Assembly: GCA_030537215.1 (NCBI GenBank)
Contig: JAUNOF010000001.1
Coordinates: forward strand, 37,227 to 82,863
Origin: Lachnospiraceae bacterium
GTDB lineage: Bacteria > Bacillota > Clostridia > Lachnospirales > Lachnospiraceae
Direction: 5' to 3'
DNA: 45,637 bases
Below the pieces are notes generated by a model that ran no database searches, was not told the DNA's origin, and worked only from the letters and a program-made list of their open reading frames with translations. Position numbers and translations under genes: made by a program. Numbering within the stretch: the first letter of the stretch is position 1; every line of letters starts with the position of its first letter. Shown here in pieces: positions 24,953 to 34,142 of this stretch.

Positions 24953-26299
24953 TTATTTTTCAGATATCCGGTCCAGTGTCTTAAACTGCAGCATACAAAT
25001 CACCAGCGCCAGAACGATGGATAAAAAGTCCGCTGTCGCCTGTGCATAGATCACTCCCTCCAGCTGGAACAGGGCATTTAACAGAAATACCATAGGAATA
25101 AAGATCAGTCCCTGGCGGCACACGGTCAGAACTAAAGACGGCAGCGCCTTCCCCATTCCCTGGATGGTATTAATGCAGAGGAATAAAATTCCGATCACCG
25201 GCCCGGAAAGCTGGAGAGCGATCACCATCTGGATTCCGTAATCAATTACCTGGGCATCATTGATGAATGCCCAGATCACAGCTTCCCTGGCCACTACCAT
25301 CAGGACCGTAAGGGCGGTTCCCATCACCACCGCACAGAATCCGGTAAAACGGAATACCTTTTTCAGCCGCTTCACATTCCGCGCTCCATAATTGTACCCG
25401 ATCAAGGGCTGGATTCCGGTGCACAGACCGATCTGCAGCAGCACTACCAGCATATTGGCCTTCATGGCCACACCCATGGCAGCCACCGGGGTATCTCCGT
25501 ATCTGGCTAACACATTGTTCAGCACGATATTGGCACAGCTCATCAGGATATTATTGAGAGAAGCCGGAATTCCGATGGCCATAACGCTGGCCGCGATCCG
25601 GTCCTTCATGGAAAAATCCCGGAAACGGATGGACAGGCTGCTTTTCTTTTTCAGAAAATGGGTCAGATAAAACAGACTGGCCGCAATATTTCCGATGACA
25701 GTGGCAACCGCCGCTCCCATAACGCCCCAGCCGAAAAGCAGGATCATAATAGGGTCGAGGACGATATTAACCACCGTTCCGATCATATTTCCAATCATGG
25801 ATTCCTTAGCCGCGCCTTCCCCACGGAGAATATTTCCGAATGCGGTGCTGAACATAATAAATGGAGCGCCAAAGGAAATATATGTCAGATACTCTCTGGC
25901 ATAGCCAAAGGTATTCTCACTGGCCCCGATCATGTTCAAGATCCCGTTCATTCCAATCAGGGAAAGCGCCATCATAATCACACCGATTCCCAGGGAACCA
26001 TAACAGCAGAATGCTGAGATATGTCTGGCCCGCTCCAGACGCTTTTCTCCCAGAGCTCTGGAAATCGCAGAGCTTCCTCCGATTCCGAAAAGATTTCCTA
26101 ATGCCATAAATACCATAAACACCGGCGTGGCAAGGGAAACTGCCGCCACCTGCATGGCATCATGGGTCTGGCCGATAAAGAAGGTGTCTGCCATGTTGTA
26201 GATCACCACCACAAGCATCGAAATAATTGTGGGGACCGCCATGGTAGCCACCGCCTTGGGCACAGGCGCTTCTTCAAATAAAACTCTGTTGTCTTTCAT
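24953..26299 (-). CDS. MATE-family multidrug/toxin exporter
   Basis: This 448-residue membrane protein with 12 hydrophobic segments in two halves uses a sodium or proton gradient to export cationic compounds. Family features include PKAVATMAVPTIISMLVVVIYNMADTFFIGQ at the start, GGSSAISRALGEKR around 73-88, and GIQPLIGYNYGARNVKRLKKVFR around 295-320, the typical second-half motif. AGGAGG lies five bases before the ATG. A 20-bp sequence just upstream (26344-26363) is nearly identical to one in the promoter of the marR gene that precedes it, so both are probably under the same repressor. Confidence 0.95.
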   Translation of the reverse strand: MKDNRVLFEEAPVPKAVATMAVPTIISMLVVVIYNMADTFFIGQTHDAMQVAAVSLATPVFMVFMALGNLFGIGGSSAISRALGEKRLERARHISAFCCYGSLGIGVIMMALSLIGMNGILNMIGASENTFGYAREYLTYISFGAPFIMFSTAFGNILRGEGAAKESMIGNMIGTVVNIVLDPIMILLFGWGVMGAAVATVIGNIAASLFYLTHFLKKKSSLSIRFRDFSMKDRIAASVMAIGIPASLNNILMSCANIVLNNVLARYGDTPVAAMGVAMKANMLVVLLQIGLCTGIQPLIGYNYGARNVKRLKKVFRFTGFCAVVMGTALTVLMVVAREAVIWAFINDAQVIDYGIQMVIALQLSGPVIGILFLCINTIQGMGKALPSLVLTVCRQGLIFIPMVFLLNALFQLEGVIYAQATADFLSIVLALVICMLQFKTLDRISEK

Positions 26300-26343
26300 C
26301 TCTACCTCCTATGAATACTTCAAGGCAGCATTCTCTTCTGCCG

Positions 26344-26363
26344 AATGTTAGCATACTGACTTT
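26344..26363. promoter_or_regulatory. Probable MarR operator before the MATE gene
   Basis: AATGTTAGCATACTGACTTT matches the palindromic operator in the marR promoter at 18 of 20 positions. It lies between the marR stop and the MATE start. Confidence 0.8.
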
Positions 26364-26405
26364 TTGGGCAAAATAGAGGAGGGCGCAAGCTATCACACCC
26401 TCACT

Positions 26406-26846
26406 TCATAAAATGTTATCATTCATCCTTTGGAGCATTCTACGGAATTCCTGGATCTCTTCCTGGGAAATTCCCGCTTTCAGCATACAGGCAAAACGGC
26501 TCAGCCGCTCTTCCATCCGCCTGTATGCCTGCCAGCCCTTTTCTGTGCACACCAGCCGCTTCATTCTCCCATCCTCCGGCACAGAATCCCGGTTTAGATA
26601 TCCATTTTTTTCCATTAATTGCAGCATATGGTTCGCAGTAGAACGCCGAATGGAAAAAAAAGACTCAATATCCTTCTGAAAGATTTCCCGTTCCTGATTC
26701 TGAATCAAAAACTTCAGCACCCAGCACTGATGCGCCGTCAGGTTTTCCTCTTCTTCTGAAATCATTTGATTGATCCTGCGGTTGATTTGATTGGACAGCG
26801 TTCGGATCTCAAAGCCCAGCGGACTCTCCTCGTTCTTTTCTTCCAT
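26406..26846 (-). CDS. MarR-family transcriptional regulator
   Basis: This 146-residue winged-helix repressor probably controls itself and the MATE exporter that follows. The start at 26846 (MEEKNEESPLG) is supported by AAGGAG directly upstream; the frame opens at 26876. The DNA-binding core reads LTAHQCWVLKFLIQNQEREIFQKDIESFFSIRRSTANHMLQLMEKNGYLNRDSVPEDGRMKRLVCTEKG, with the wing DGRMKR typical of the family. The flanking helices form the dimer interface. Its promoter carries a perfect 8+8 palindrome over the -10, and the MATE gene has an almost identical site. The inducer is unknown and is likely a compound exported by the MATE protein. Confidence 0.94.
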   Translation of the reverse strand: MEEKNEESPLGFEIRTLSNQINRRINQMISEEEENLTAHQCWVLKFLIQNQEREIFQKDIESFFSIRRSTANHMLQLMEKNGYLNRDSVPEDGRMKRLVCTEKGWQAYRRMEERLSRFACMLKAGISQEEIQEFRRMLQRMNDNIL

Positions 26847-26891
26847 TTTTCTCCTTCTGCTTCTCGGCTTTCCCAATCAGCCTTCCTTCAA

Positions 26892-26937
26892 AATGTCAGC
26901 ATACTGACATTCTACTTCGTTTCATCTGGTTTGTCAA
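26892..26937 (-). promoter_or_regulatory. marR promoter with overlapping operator
   Basis: On the minus strand TTGACA (26937-26932) and TAGAAT (26914-26909) are 17 bases apart, close to consensus. The palindrome AATGTCAGCATACTGACATT (26892-26911) overlaps the -10 and the start point, as expected for self-repression. The -35 lies inside the 3' end of treC. Confidence 0.85.
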
Positions 26938-28663
26938 TATGGCCCAGACAAAAATATGCCGCTGTTTCGTAGGGTCTCAAAGTCAGCTCCCCTGACTCCG
27001 GTTCCCATCGGTCTGATCCGGCTGCTTCATCGATGCAGCCGCAGTTATCTCCTTTTCTGTCTTCTTCACTGCTGTAATTTCCGATCAGCCGTCTCCATTC
27101 CCGCCCTTTTATCTCGTTTATTTCCTCTGCATTCAGCTTTATTTCCAACTTCCCCTCAGTCAGATTATGAAATGCCAGCAGCTCTTCGTTGTCTGCAAAC
27201 CTGCAGTAAGCCAAAAGTCCGGGCGTATGGGTAAGGAAGAACCGGATCCCTCCTTCTGCAATGGCCGGATGCTCCTTGCGCAATGCGATCAGCTTTTTAT
27301 AATAATGGAAAATGGAATCCGGATCCTTTGTCTCTGCCTCCACATTAATGTAATCGTGATTGTCCGGGATCCCGATCCAGGGGGAAACTGCGGAAAATCC
27401 GGCATAAGGACTGCCATCCCACTGCATAGGCGTCCGCCCGTTGTCACGGGACCGTTCTCCAAGAATCTTCATCGCCTCCTCCTGGCTCTTTCCTCTTTCA
27501 AGCAGAATCTTAAAATAGTTGATGCTCTCCACATCCTGATATTGATTGATATCCTGATATCCGGCATTGGTCATGCCAAGCTCCTCTCCCTGGAACACAT
27601 ACGGCGTGCCTCGCATCAGATGGATGCAGGAAGCCAGCATTTTCGCGGATTCCTTCCAGCATCGTCTATCATCTCCGAAACGAGAAACGGCTCTCGGCTG
27701 GTCGTGATTGCACCAGAACAGGGCATCCCATCCTGCCCCACGCTGCATTCCTTCCTGCCAGTGGATAAACAGCTTCTTCAGCTGTTCCAAATCCGGCGCC
27801 ATCAGTTCCCATTTATTCCCATCCTTATAATCCACCTTCAAATGCTGGAAGTGAAAGCACATGGAAAATTCCTTCTCTGCCGGGTTCGTGTAGCGGATGC
27901 AGTTGTCCAGAGAGGTGGAGGACATTTCCCCTACTGTCACCATATCCTGAATTCCGGTATCTCGAACCAATTCTTTTAGATACTGGTGAACCCGGGGACC
28001 GTCTGTATAATACCGCCGCCCGTCTCCCGCCGGATCATTGGGAAAATCCTGAACCTTGGAAATCAGATTTACCACATCGAAACGAAAGCCCTTCACTCCC
28101 TTTTCTTTCCAGAATCGAATTACTTCTTTCAGTTCCTCCCGCACCTGGGGATTCTCCCAGTTCAGATCTGCCTGGCTTACATCAAAAAGATGCAAATACC
28201 ATTTTTTCAAATGAGGCACATATTCCCAGGCACTTCCTCCGAACTTGGACTGCCAGTTGTTCGGAGGCGTATCCGGTTTTCCTTCCCGGAAGATGTAATA
28301 ATCCATATACCTCTGGTCTCCTGCCAGCGCCCGCTGGAACCAGTCATGCTGGGTGGAGGTATGATTAAATACCATATCAAACATGCATCCGATTCCTCTC
28401 CGATCGGCCTGGCGGATCAGCTCCTCCACATCCTCCATCGTGCCGAATCTAGGATCAACGGCACAGTAATCCGCCACATCATAACCGTTATCCCGAAGGG
28501 GTGAGGTAAAAAACGGGGTCATCCAGATGTAGTCAATTCCTAAATCCTTTAGATAGTCCAGCCTGCTTATGATCCCCCGGATATCACCCAGCCCATCTCC
28601 ATCGGAATCCTGAAACGATTTTGTGTAAATCTGATATATGGTGCTGTATTTAAAATGATCCAT
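26912..28663 (-). CDS. treC: Trehalose-6-phosphate hydrolase TreC/TreA (GH13)
   Basis: This 583-residue cytoplasmic enzyme splits trehalose 6-phosphate into glucose and glucose 6-phosphate. GGAGG lies just before two consecutive ATGs; the second, at 28663, has the better spacing, while the open frame starts at 28738 inside treP. The (beta/alpha)8 catalytic residues read as nucleophile Asp196 (GFRFDVVNL), acid/base Glu246 (TVGEMSS) and Asp321 (WCNHDQPR). PPNNWQSKFGGSAWEY and YLHLFDVSQADLNWENP are close to the known TreC signature and favour this substrate over isomaltose-type glucosides. The gene follows the trehalose PTS gene by 17 bases. Its 3' end contains part of the marR promoter. Confidence 0.93.
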   Translation of the reverse strand: MDHFKYSTIYQIYTKSFQDSDGDGLGDIRGIISRLDYLKDLGIDYIWMTPFFTSPLRDNGYDVADYCAVDPRFGTMEDVEELIRQADRRGIGCMFDMVFNHTSTQHDWFQRALAGDQRYMDYYIFREGKPDTPPNNWQSKFGGSAWEYVPHLKKWYLHLFDVSQADLNWENPQVREELKEVIRFWKEKGVKGFRFDVVNLISKVQDFPNDPAGDGRRYYTDGPRVHQYLKELVRDTGIQDMVTVGEMSSTSLDNCIRYTNPAEKEFSMCFHFQHLKVDYKDGNKWELMAPDLEQLKKLFIHWQEGMQRGAGWDALFWCNHDQPRAVSRFGDDRRCWKESAKMLASCIHLMRGTPYVFQGEELGMTNAGYQDINQYQDVESINYFKILLERGKSQEEAMKILGERSRDNGRTPMQWDGSPYAGFSAVSPWIGIPDNHDYINVEAETKDPDSIFHYYKKLIALRKEHPAIAEGGIRFFLTHTPGLLAYCRFADNEELLAFHNLTEGKLEIKLNAEEINEIKGREWRRLIGNYSSEEDRKGDNCGCIDEAAGSDRWEPESGELTLRPYETAAYFCLGHIDKPDETK

Positions 28664-28680
28664 CATTATTCCTCCATCCA

Positions 28681-30588
28681 TTACTTCCAGGCGCCGATCA
28701 CACTGGCGCCTGCCTGTACTCGGTTCTCCCTGGTCCACTGGATCTCACCAGCATCGCCTGGGTTCGTCACTACCATCATGGTGATTGCCGGATGTCCGGC
28801 CGCCTGGATCTTTGCCAGATCAAACCGAATCAGCGGATCTCCTGCCGCAACCCGGTCTCCAGTTTTCACATACGGTGTGAAGCCATCTCCATTCATATCC
28901 ACAGTATCCAGTCCGATATGGAGCAGGATCTCCATGCCGTTATCCAGGGTAATTCCGCAGGCATGAAAGCTTCCCTCCATGACCACGCTGACTGTCCCAT
29001 CTGCCGGGGATGTTAAAACTGACTCCTCCGGCTGGATGGCAATGCCGTCTCCCAGCGCCTTGGATGCAAATACCTGATCCGGTACCTGCTCCATTGGAAT
29101 CACACGACCGCTTAAAAAAGCCTTCAGCTCCTTCTGATCGCCTTTCATCATATCTTCATCCGCCTGACTAACTCTGTCAATGCCCTTCTTCTTTCCCACC
29201 CCATAGGTCAGCAGAAATGGAACCACAACTGCAATCAGCATCGCCAGTGCGAAGATGCCCATATAATTAGGATGGATGGAAAGGATTCCAGGAAGCCCTC
29301 CTACACCGATGGCATTCGCCGTCACACCTGCTGTGACGGAAAGTACTGCCGCTGCAGCAGAGCCTGCCATAGCGCAGACAAATGGAAACCCATATTTGAT
29401 ATTGACACCGAAAATTGCCGGTTCTGTCACTCCCAGGTAGCAGGAGATGCAGGCCGGAACAGAAACCTCCTTAGCCTTAGCATCCTTTTTCTGTAAAAAT
29501 ATCATTGCCAGAACAGCAGAGCCCTGGGCAATATTGGACAGAGCAATCATGGGCCACAAGGTGGTTCCGCCAAAATCTGCGATCAACTGCAGATCGATGG
29601 CATTGCTCATATGGTGCAGTCCGGTGATAACAAGAGGTGCATAGAGAAAACCAAAGACCCCTGCAAACAGCCCCTTCATCGGAGAGGTCAGGCCTGCATT
29701 TACAAAATCAGAGACAACACTTCCGATTTTCCAGCCGATAGGACCTAAGACACTGTGGGCCACTACTACCGATAACAGAAGGGATAAAAAGGGCACAACG
29801 ATCATAGAAATAACTGCCGGACAGATCTTGCGGAAAAACCGTTCCAGATAAACCAGAGTAAAGCCGGCCAGAATTGCTGGAAGCACCTGAGCCTGATAGC
29901 CGATCATATCCACCTGGAACCATCCGAAGTCCCACTTAGGAATATCTGCCGCCGCTGTTGTGGCCACTGCATAAGCATTTAAAAGCTGCGGGGACACCAG
30001 CGTAATTCCCAGCACAATCCCCAGTGCCTGTGTGGTCCCCATTTTTCTGGTAATTGACCACACAATACATACCGGCAGGAAGTGAAACACTGCTTCGCCG
30101 ATTAACCATAAAAAGCTGTTGACGCCAGCCCAAAACGTGGATATCTCCGTCAGGGTCATCGTCCCGCCGTTGAATATGGCGATCTCACCTATAATATTCC
30201 GAAAGCCAAGGATCAAACCGCCTACGATAATCGCCGGGATCAGCGGTGCAAAGATTTCTGCCAGATTTGTCATAAACCGCTGAACCACGTTCTGATTCTG
30301 CTTGGCTGCCGCCTTCACCGCATCCTTGGTAGTGCCCTCAATGCCTGCCACAGCTACGAAATCGTTGTAATAGCTGCTTACTACATTTCCAATAATGACT
30401 TGAAATTGTCCTGCCTGGGTAAAGGTTCCTTTCACAGTAGGGAGCTTCTCGATCTCCTTAATCTCTGCTTTGCCGGTGTCCTTCAGCACAAACCGCAGCC
30501 TGGTAACGCAGTGAGTCACTGCTGCTATATTTTCCTTTCCTCCCACCAGCTTCAGAAGCTGCCTGGATTCATCCGTATACTTCCCCAT
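28681..30588 (-). CDS. treP: Trehalose-specific PTS transporter EIIBCA
   Basis: This 635-residue permease imports and phosphorylates trehalose. Residues 1-90 form EIIB, with phospho-Cys27 in THCVTRLRF. Residues about 105-470 form the membrane EIIC domain. Residues about 495-635 form a fused EIIA of the glucose type, with active His557 in LLHIGLDTV and a second conserved His in FHACGITLDNG. The fused EIIA means no separate glucose EIIA is needed, unlike the EIIBC-only version of Bacillus subtilis. It is followed immediately by treC and preceded by a promoter carrying two TreR-like operators. The trehalose assignment rests on the treC and treR neighbours plus overall similarity to the beta-glucoside/trehalose EII group. 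Confidence 0.93.
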   Translation of the reverse strand: MGKYTDESRQLLKLVGGKENIAAVTHCVTRLRFVLKDTGKAEIKEIEKLPTVKGTFTQAGQFQVIIGNVVSSYYNDFVAVAGIEGTTKDAVKAAAKQNQNVVQRFMTNLAEIFAPLIPAIIVGGLILGFRNIIGEIAIFNGGTMTLTEISTFWAGVNSFLWLIGEAVFHFLPVCIVWSITRKMGTTQALGIVLGITLVSPQLLNAYAVATTAAADIPKWDFGWFQVDMIGYQAQVLPAILAGFTLVYLERFFRKICPAVISMIVVPFLSLLLSVVVAHSVLGPIGWKIGSVVSDFVNAGLTSPMKGLFAGVFGFLYAPLVITGLHHMSNAIDLQLIADFGGTTLWPMIALSNIAQGSAVLAMIFLQKKDAKAKEVSVPACISCYLGVTEPAIFGVNIKYGFPFVCAMAGSAAAAVLSVTAGVTANAIGVGGLPGILSIHPNYMGIFALAMLIAVVVPFLLTYGVGKKKGIDRVSQADEDMMKGDQKELKAFLSGRVIPMEQVPDQVFASKALGDGIAIQPEESVLTSPADGTVSVVMEGSFHACGITLDNGMEILLHIGLDTVDMNGDGFTPYVKTGDRVAAGDPLIRFDLAKIQAAGHPAITMMVVTNPGDAGEIQWTRENRVQAGASVIGAWK

Positions 30589-30684
30589 AACTTACCTCCT
30601 GTTTCCTTTCCATCGTTTGCTGTCTGCATGTTTCATACTTTGTTTTTTGTTCTTGGATCTTGTACTTTTATCCGGCGCCGTTAT

Positions 30685-30742
30685 CTTGTTCAAACAAGTT
30701 TTCTGATGTCCTTATCATAACTCGTTTAAACAAGTTTGTCAA
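30685..30742 (-). promoter_or_regulatory. treP promoter with two TreR-like operators
   Basis: On the minus strand TTGACA (30742-30737) and TATGAT (30719-30714) are separated by 17 bases. The spacer contains operator 1, CTCGTTTAAACAAG (30721-30734). Operator 2, CTTGTTCAAACAAG (30685-30698), is a perfect 6+6 dyad just past the start site. Their centres are 36 bases apart. The layout predicts repression by the GntR-type regulator encoded upstream, relieved by trehalose 6-phosphate. Confidence 0.88.
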
Positions 30743-30801
30743 CATCTTTTTATTATTTTTCTGACAGAAAAGATAATCTGCATGTTCTCCTAGTTGAAAT
30801 C

Positions 30802-30846
30802 AAAAAAGATGGATGCAGCAGATTTCCATTCTGCCGCATCCATCTT
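30802..30846 (-). terminator. Intrinsic terminator after treR
   Basis: AAGATGGATGC..GCAG pairs with CTGC..GCATCCATCTT, about 15 base pairs with one mismatch. On the minus strand six T follow. It separates treR from the treP promoter, so the regulator and the transport genes are distinct units. The remaining bases between 30743 and 30922 hold nothing else I can identify. Confidence 0.9.
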
Positions 30847-30922
30847 CTTAATACACGTAATAGTCTGAATTTTTGATTCCTCTTTGCAGATGAATCCTTC
30901 CCTGTATCCTCCGTTTTCACCG

Positions 30923-31666
30923 TTACCCATTTACTTTCTCCGAGGCCTTAACTCGATGGGCCGTATCATAAAACACAAAGCAGTCCGGCCGGTGCCGCGA
31001 CTGGGTATATTCAAACATAATACCCTCTGCATTATATGTCATACTGCTGACTACCGCCAGACAGTTATAATCCTTGATTTCCAGATACTTCATATCCACC
31101 TCCGTCAGATGCTCCACTGTCATCTTCCGCTTGGTGGTCACGATCATCTCACCAAGAACCTGTTCCATATATTCATACACCGACTTCTCTGCGATCTCCG
31201 GCGTAAGCCCCCTTACCACTGACTTCAGAAAATAATTATGATCTAAGATCAGCGGCTTCCCTTCGATAATCCGGACTCTCTGAACATAGTAGATCTCCTC
31301 TCCAACCGGCAGTGTAGTCCTGGCATGAATCTTCTCATCCACCGTAAGCTCTGCAAAACAAACGACCTGGGTGCGATACTCTTTATTATTTCTGGCCACA
31401 GCCTCCTTCAGGCTCTCGATCCCGCTTAACATAAACTCAGCCTGCTCATAAGGCTGATAGATTACACGGACGCCTTTCCCATGAATACTCTGAACATATC
31501 CATCTCCTGCCAGATTCTGCAGCGCCCTCCGTATGGTATTCCGTGAACAATCATACTCCTTTACCAACGTATTCTCCGACGGCATCAACGTCTGATACGG
31601 ATATTCGCCATTTTCAATCTTTTCCCGCAGGCTTGCATAAATCTGGTCATATTTTGTTTTTGGCAT
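30923..31666 (-). CDS. treR: GntR-family trehalose operon repressor TreR
   Basis: This 247-residue regulator has an N-terminal winged helix (1-70; MPKTKYDQIYASLREKIENGEYP, then SRNTIRRALQNLAGDGYVQSIHGKGV) and a C-terminal UTRA ligand-binding domain (about 90-235; ESLKEAVARN ... YNCLAVVSSMTYNAEGIMFEYTQSRHRPDCFVFY). In this subfamily trehalose 6-phosphate releases the protein from DNA. The HTH stretch is close to that of known TreR proteins, and two dyad operators sit in the promoter of the following treP. It has its own terminator. Confidence 0.92.
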   Translation of the reverse strand: MPKTKYDQIYASLREKIENGEYPYQTLMPSENTLVKEYDCSRNTIRRALQNLAGDGYVQSIHGKGVRVIYQPYEQAEFMLSGIESLKEAVARNNKEYRTQVVCFAELTVDEKIHARTTLPVGEEIYYVQRVRIIEGKPLILDHNYFLKSVVRGLTPEIAEKSVYEYMEQVLGEMIVTTKRKMTVEHLTEVDMKYLEIKDYNCLAVVSSMTYNAEGIMFEYTQSRHRPDCFVFYDTAHRVKASEKVNG

Positions 31667-31699
31667 ACTTCTATACTTCCTTCATTCGATGATGTAATT

Positions 31700-31728
31700 A
31701 TTTTATCACATAAAGCCCAGAAAGTCGA
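31700..31728 (-). promoter_or_regulatory. Candidate treR promoter
   Basis: On the minus strand TCGACT (31728-31723) and TAAAAT (31705-31700) are 17 bases apart, each near consensus, about 35 bases before the treR ATG. No TreR-like dyad overlaps it. Confidence 0.45.
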
Positions 31729-31810
31729 CTCGCACCAGTTTATAATAGCCTCAATCTATATATATGTCTATTATTAAACAGTTATCACAATATCGTCGCT
31801 TACTGAATAC

Positions 31811-31857
31811 TTCAGCCATGATTGAGCATTGAATTTCCCACACGGCTGAATTATAAT
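31811..31857 (+). promoter_or_regulatory. Promoter of the MMPL gene with flanking inverted repeat
   Basis: TTGAAT (31829-31834) and a perfect TATAAT (31852-31857) are 17 bases apart, about 55 bases before the MMPL start. An inverted repeat TTCAGCC (31811-31817) and GGCTGAA (31844-31850) brackets the -35 and abuts the -10, a good position for an operator. No TetR-type regulator is adjacent. Confidence 0.75.
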
Positions 31858-31913
31858 GCAATTATGTTTAAAAGTCAATTAAAGTATATTAAAGGACAGG
31901 ATGTGCATTATCT

Positions 31914-34142
31914 ATGAAAAATCACTCTCTCTTCGACCACTTTGTCCATTTCGTGGTCTATCAGGGCAAATGGATTCAGCGCTTCTTTCTTGTGGCAACC
32001 GTTATCTGTGCGATCTGCTTCCCCATGGTAAAGGTGAACTATGACTTAAGCAAATATTTGCCCCCATCTGCCAAAACCAAGCAGGCCCTGGATGTAATGG
32101 AAGAAGAATTCGGCTATCCCGGCATGGCGCGGGTCATGGTAAAGGACGTTTCTCTGCAGGAGGCCAAACAGATCCGGCAGCAGATCTCCGACCTGGAGGG
32201 CGTGGAGCTGGTCATCGGCTCCGATCTGACCACCGATGTCTACATGGGCGCTTCCTTTTTAAACCAAAGCCTGACAGGAATGCTCTCCATCGACCAGTTT
32301 TCCACTGACGATTATTATAAGGATGGAAATGCTCTGATGGACATCATCTTCGAGGAAGGCGACGATTCGGAGCTGACAAAGGCTGCCATCAATCAGATCT
32401 ATCAGATCGTAGGAATGGACCGTGGATGCTTTTCCGGAAGCTCGGTGTCGGCAAAGGAGCGTGAGGAATCCATTACCAGAGAAATCACCATCGCCATTGC
32501 CATCGCTATTGTGATCATCTGGCTGATCCTGACGGTAACTACCACCTCCTGGATGGAACCATTTTTGTTCATCTTTATCATGCTGGTAGCAATCCTGTTA
32601 AATATGGGTTCTAACCTGATGTTCGGCTCCATCTCCTTCTTTACCTTCTCCACGGCGGCAATCCTGCAGCTGGCTGTGTCCATGGACTATTCCATCTTCC
32701 TGCTGCACACCTTCACCTCCTACAAGGAAAGCGGGCTGGAGATCCACGAGGCCATGGAAAAGGCAGTAAAGGAGGCCTGCAGCTCCATCCTGGCCAGCGG
32801 CGCCACCACCATCGTAGGTTTTCTGGTTCTGGTTTCCATGGAATTTACCATCGGCAGAGACGTGGGCTTCGTCCTGACCAAGGGCATTCTCTGCAGCCTC
32901 CTTTCCGTTCTGTTTCTGATGCCGGCCATGATTTTAAAGTATAATGACAAAATCGAAAAATCCGTACATAAGCCTATCATCCGGAATTTTAATGCATTTT
33001 CTGCCGCCATGTACCGGATCCGGAAACCGGTTTTTATCATATCCATCCTCCTGGCAGTTCCCTGCTACTTCGGTCAGGATATGAACGTATTTTTCTATGG
33101 CGACGATGCCATCGGCGCCGGGCCTGGCACCCGTGTTTACGAGGATACCCAGCAGATCAATGCTGTGTTTGATAAATCCAATATTGTAATCTGCATGGTT
33201 CCCAACGGCTCTGTGGTGAAGGAACGAGAACTGACAGATGCACTGGAGCAGGAGGAGTTTATCAATTACGCCATCGCCATGGCGGGAACTCTGCCTCCCG
33301 GCATCTCGGAAGGCTTTCTGCCGGACGCAGTGACGGAGCAGCTCCGCACTGACCGGTACGCCAGACTGATGGTTTCCATGAATACCTCCCAGGAAAGTGA
33401 GTATGCATTTGCCTGCAGCGGCCGCCTGGAGGAGATCGTCCACAGCTACTATCCGGAAAATTCCTATGTGATCGGCATGACGCCTACCACCATCGATATC
33501 CGTGACATCCTGACCAAGGACTACAGCCGGGTATCCCTGCTATCCCTGGCCGGCGTAGCGCTGGTAGTGTTCTGCACCTTCCAGTCCATCCTGGTTCCCA
33601 TCCTGGTTATCATTCCCATCGAGGTAGCGATCTACTTAAACATGACCATCCCTTACGTACTGGGGGACAGCATGATCTACATCGGCTACATTATCGTAAG
33701 CTGCCTGCAGCTTGGCGCTACCATCGATTATTCCATCCTGATGACCAACAATTATCTGAACTTCCGCAAACAGATGGATAACAAGCAGGCTGCCATCGCC
33801 GCCATCAACAAAAGTACCTTATCCATTGTAACCTCCGGCGGCATCCTGACGGTAGTAGGATACCTGCTGTTCTTTACCTCCTCCATCCAGGCCATCTCCC
33901 AGGTAGGACGGCTGGTGGGAAGAGGCGCCATCCTCAGCATGACCCTGGTTCTGTCCCTGCTTCCGGCCATGTTAAGCACCTTTGATAAGCAGATCCAGCG
34001 CCAGCAGGAACGGGCAAGAACCCGGAAGGAGCGAAAGGGAGCCCGCAAACGTAAGCTTTCGGTTCCGAAAAAAGCAGTTGTTTCCACTGTAAACGCAGAT
34101 CACACTGCCGATCACACAGAGAATGGAGGACATCATGAATAG
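31914..34142 (+). CDS. MMPL/RND-superfamily membrane transporter
   Basis: This 742-residue protein has the duplicated RND layout. TM1 is at about 22-40, an extracellular loop spans about 45-185, five TM segments lie between about 190 and 340, TM7 is at about 370-388, a second loop spans 390-540, and five more TM segments lie between about 543 and 690. The Asp-Tyr pairs used for proton relay in MMPL proteins are present in both halves: Asp258-Tyr259 (SMDYSIFLL) and Asp605-Tyr606 (TIDYSILMT). The C-terminal tail (about 690-742) is strongly basic, then His/Asp-rich. The ribosome site is weak (AGGACAGG, 13-15 bases away). The stop overlaps the start of the next gene by 8 bases, so the two are coupled. 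Substrate unknown; lipids, wall polymers or toxic amphiphiles are the usual candidates. Confidence 0.93.
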   Translation: MKNHSLFDHFVHFVVYQGKWIQRFFLVATVICAICFPMVKVNYDLSKYLPPSAKTKQALDVMEEEFGYPGMARVMVKDVSLQEAKQIRQQISDLEGVELVIGSDLTTDVYMGASFLNQSLTGMLSIDQFSTDDYYKDGNALMDIIFEEGDDSELTKAAINQIYQIVGMDRGCFSGSSVSAKEREESITREITIAIAIAIVIIWLILTVTTTSWMEPFLFIFIMLVAILLNMGSNLMFGSISFFTFSTAAILQLAVSMDYSIFLLHTFTSYKESGLEIHEAMEKAVKEACSSILASGATTIVGFLVLVSMEFTIGRDVGFVLTKGILCSLLSVLFLMPAMILKYNDKIEKSVHKPIIRNFNAFSAAMYRIRKPVFIISILLAVPCYFGQDMNVFFYGDDAIGAGPGTRVYEDTQQINAVFDKSNIVICMVPNGSVVKERELTDALEQEEFINYAIAMAGTLPPGISEGFLPDAVTEQLRTDRYARLMVSMNTSQESEYAFACSGRLEEIVHSYYPENSYVIGMTPTTIDIRDILTKDYSRVSLLSLAGVALVVFCTFQSILVPILVIIPIEVAIYLNMTIPYVLGDSMIYIGYIIVSCLQLGATIDYSILMTNNYLNFRKQMDNKQAAIAAINKSTLSIVTSGGILTVVGYLLFFTSSIQAISQVGRLVGRGAILSMTLVLSLLPAMLSTFDKQIQRQQERARTRKERKGARKRKLSVPKKAVVSTVNADHTADHTENGGHHE

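Noticed and set aside
27167-27979. 270-codon plus-strand frame opposite treC
   Set aside because: It is antisense to treC with intact catalytic residues, and has no ribosome site.
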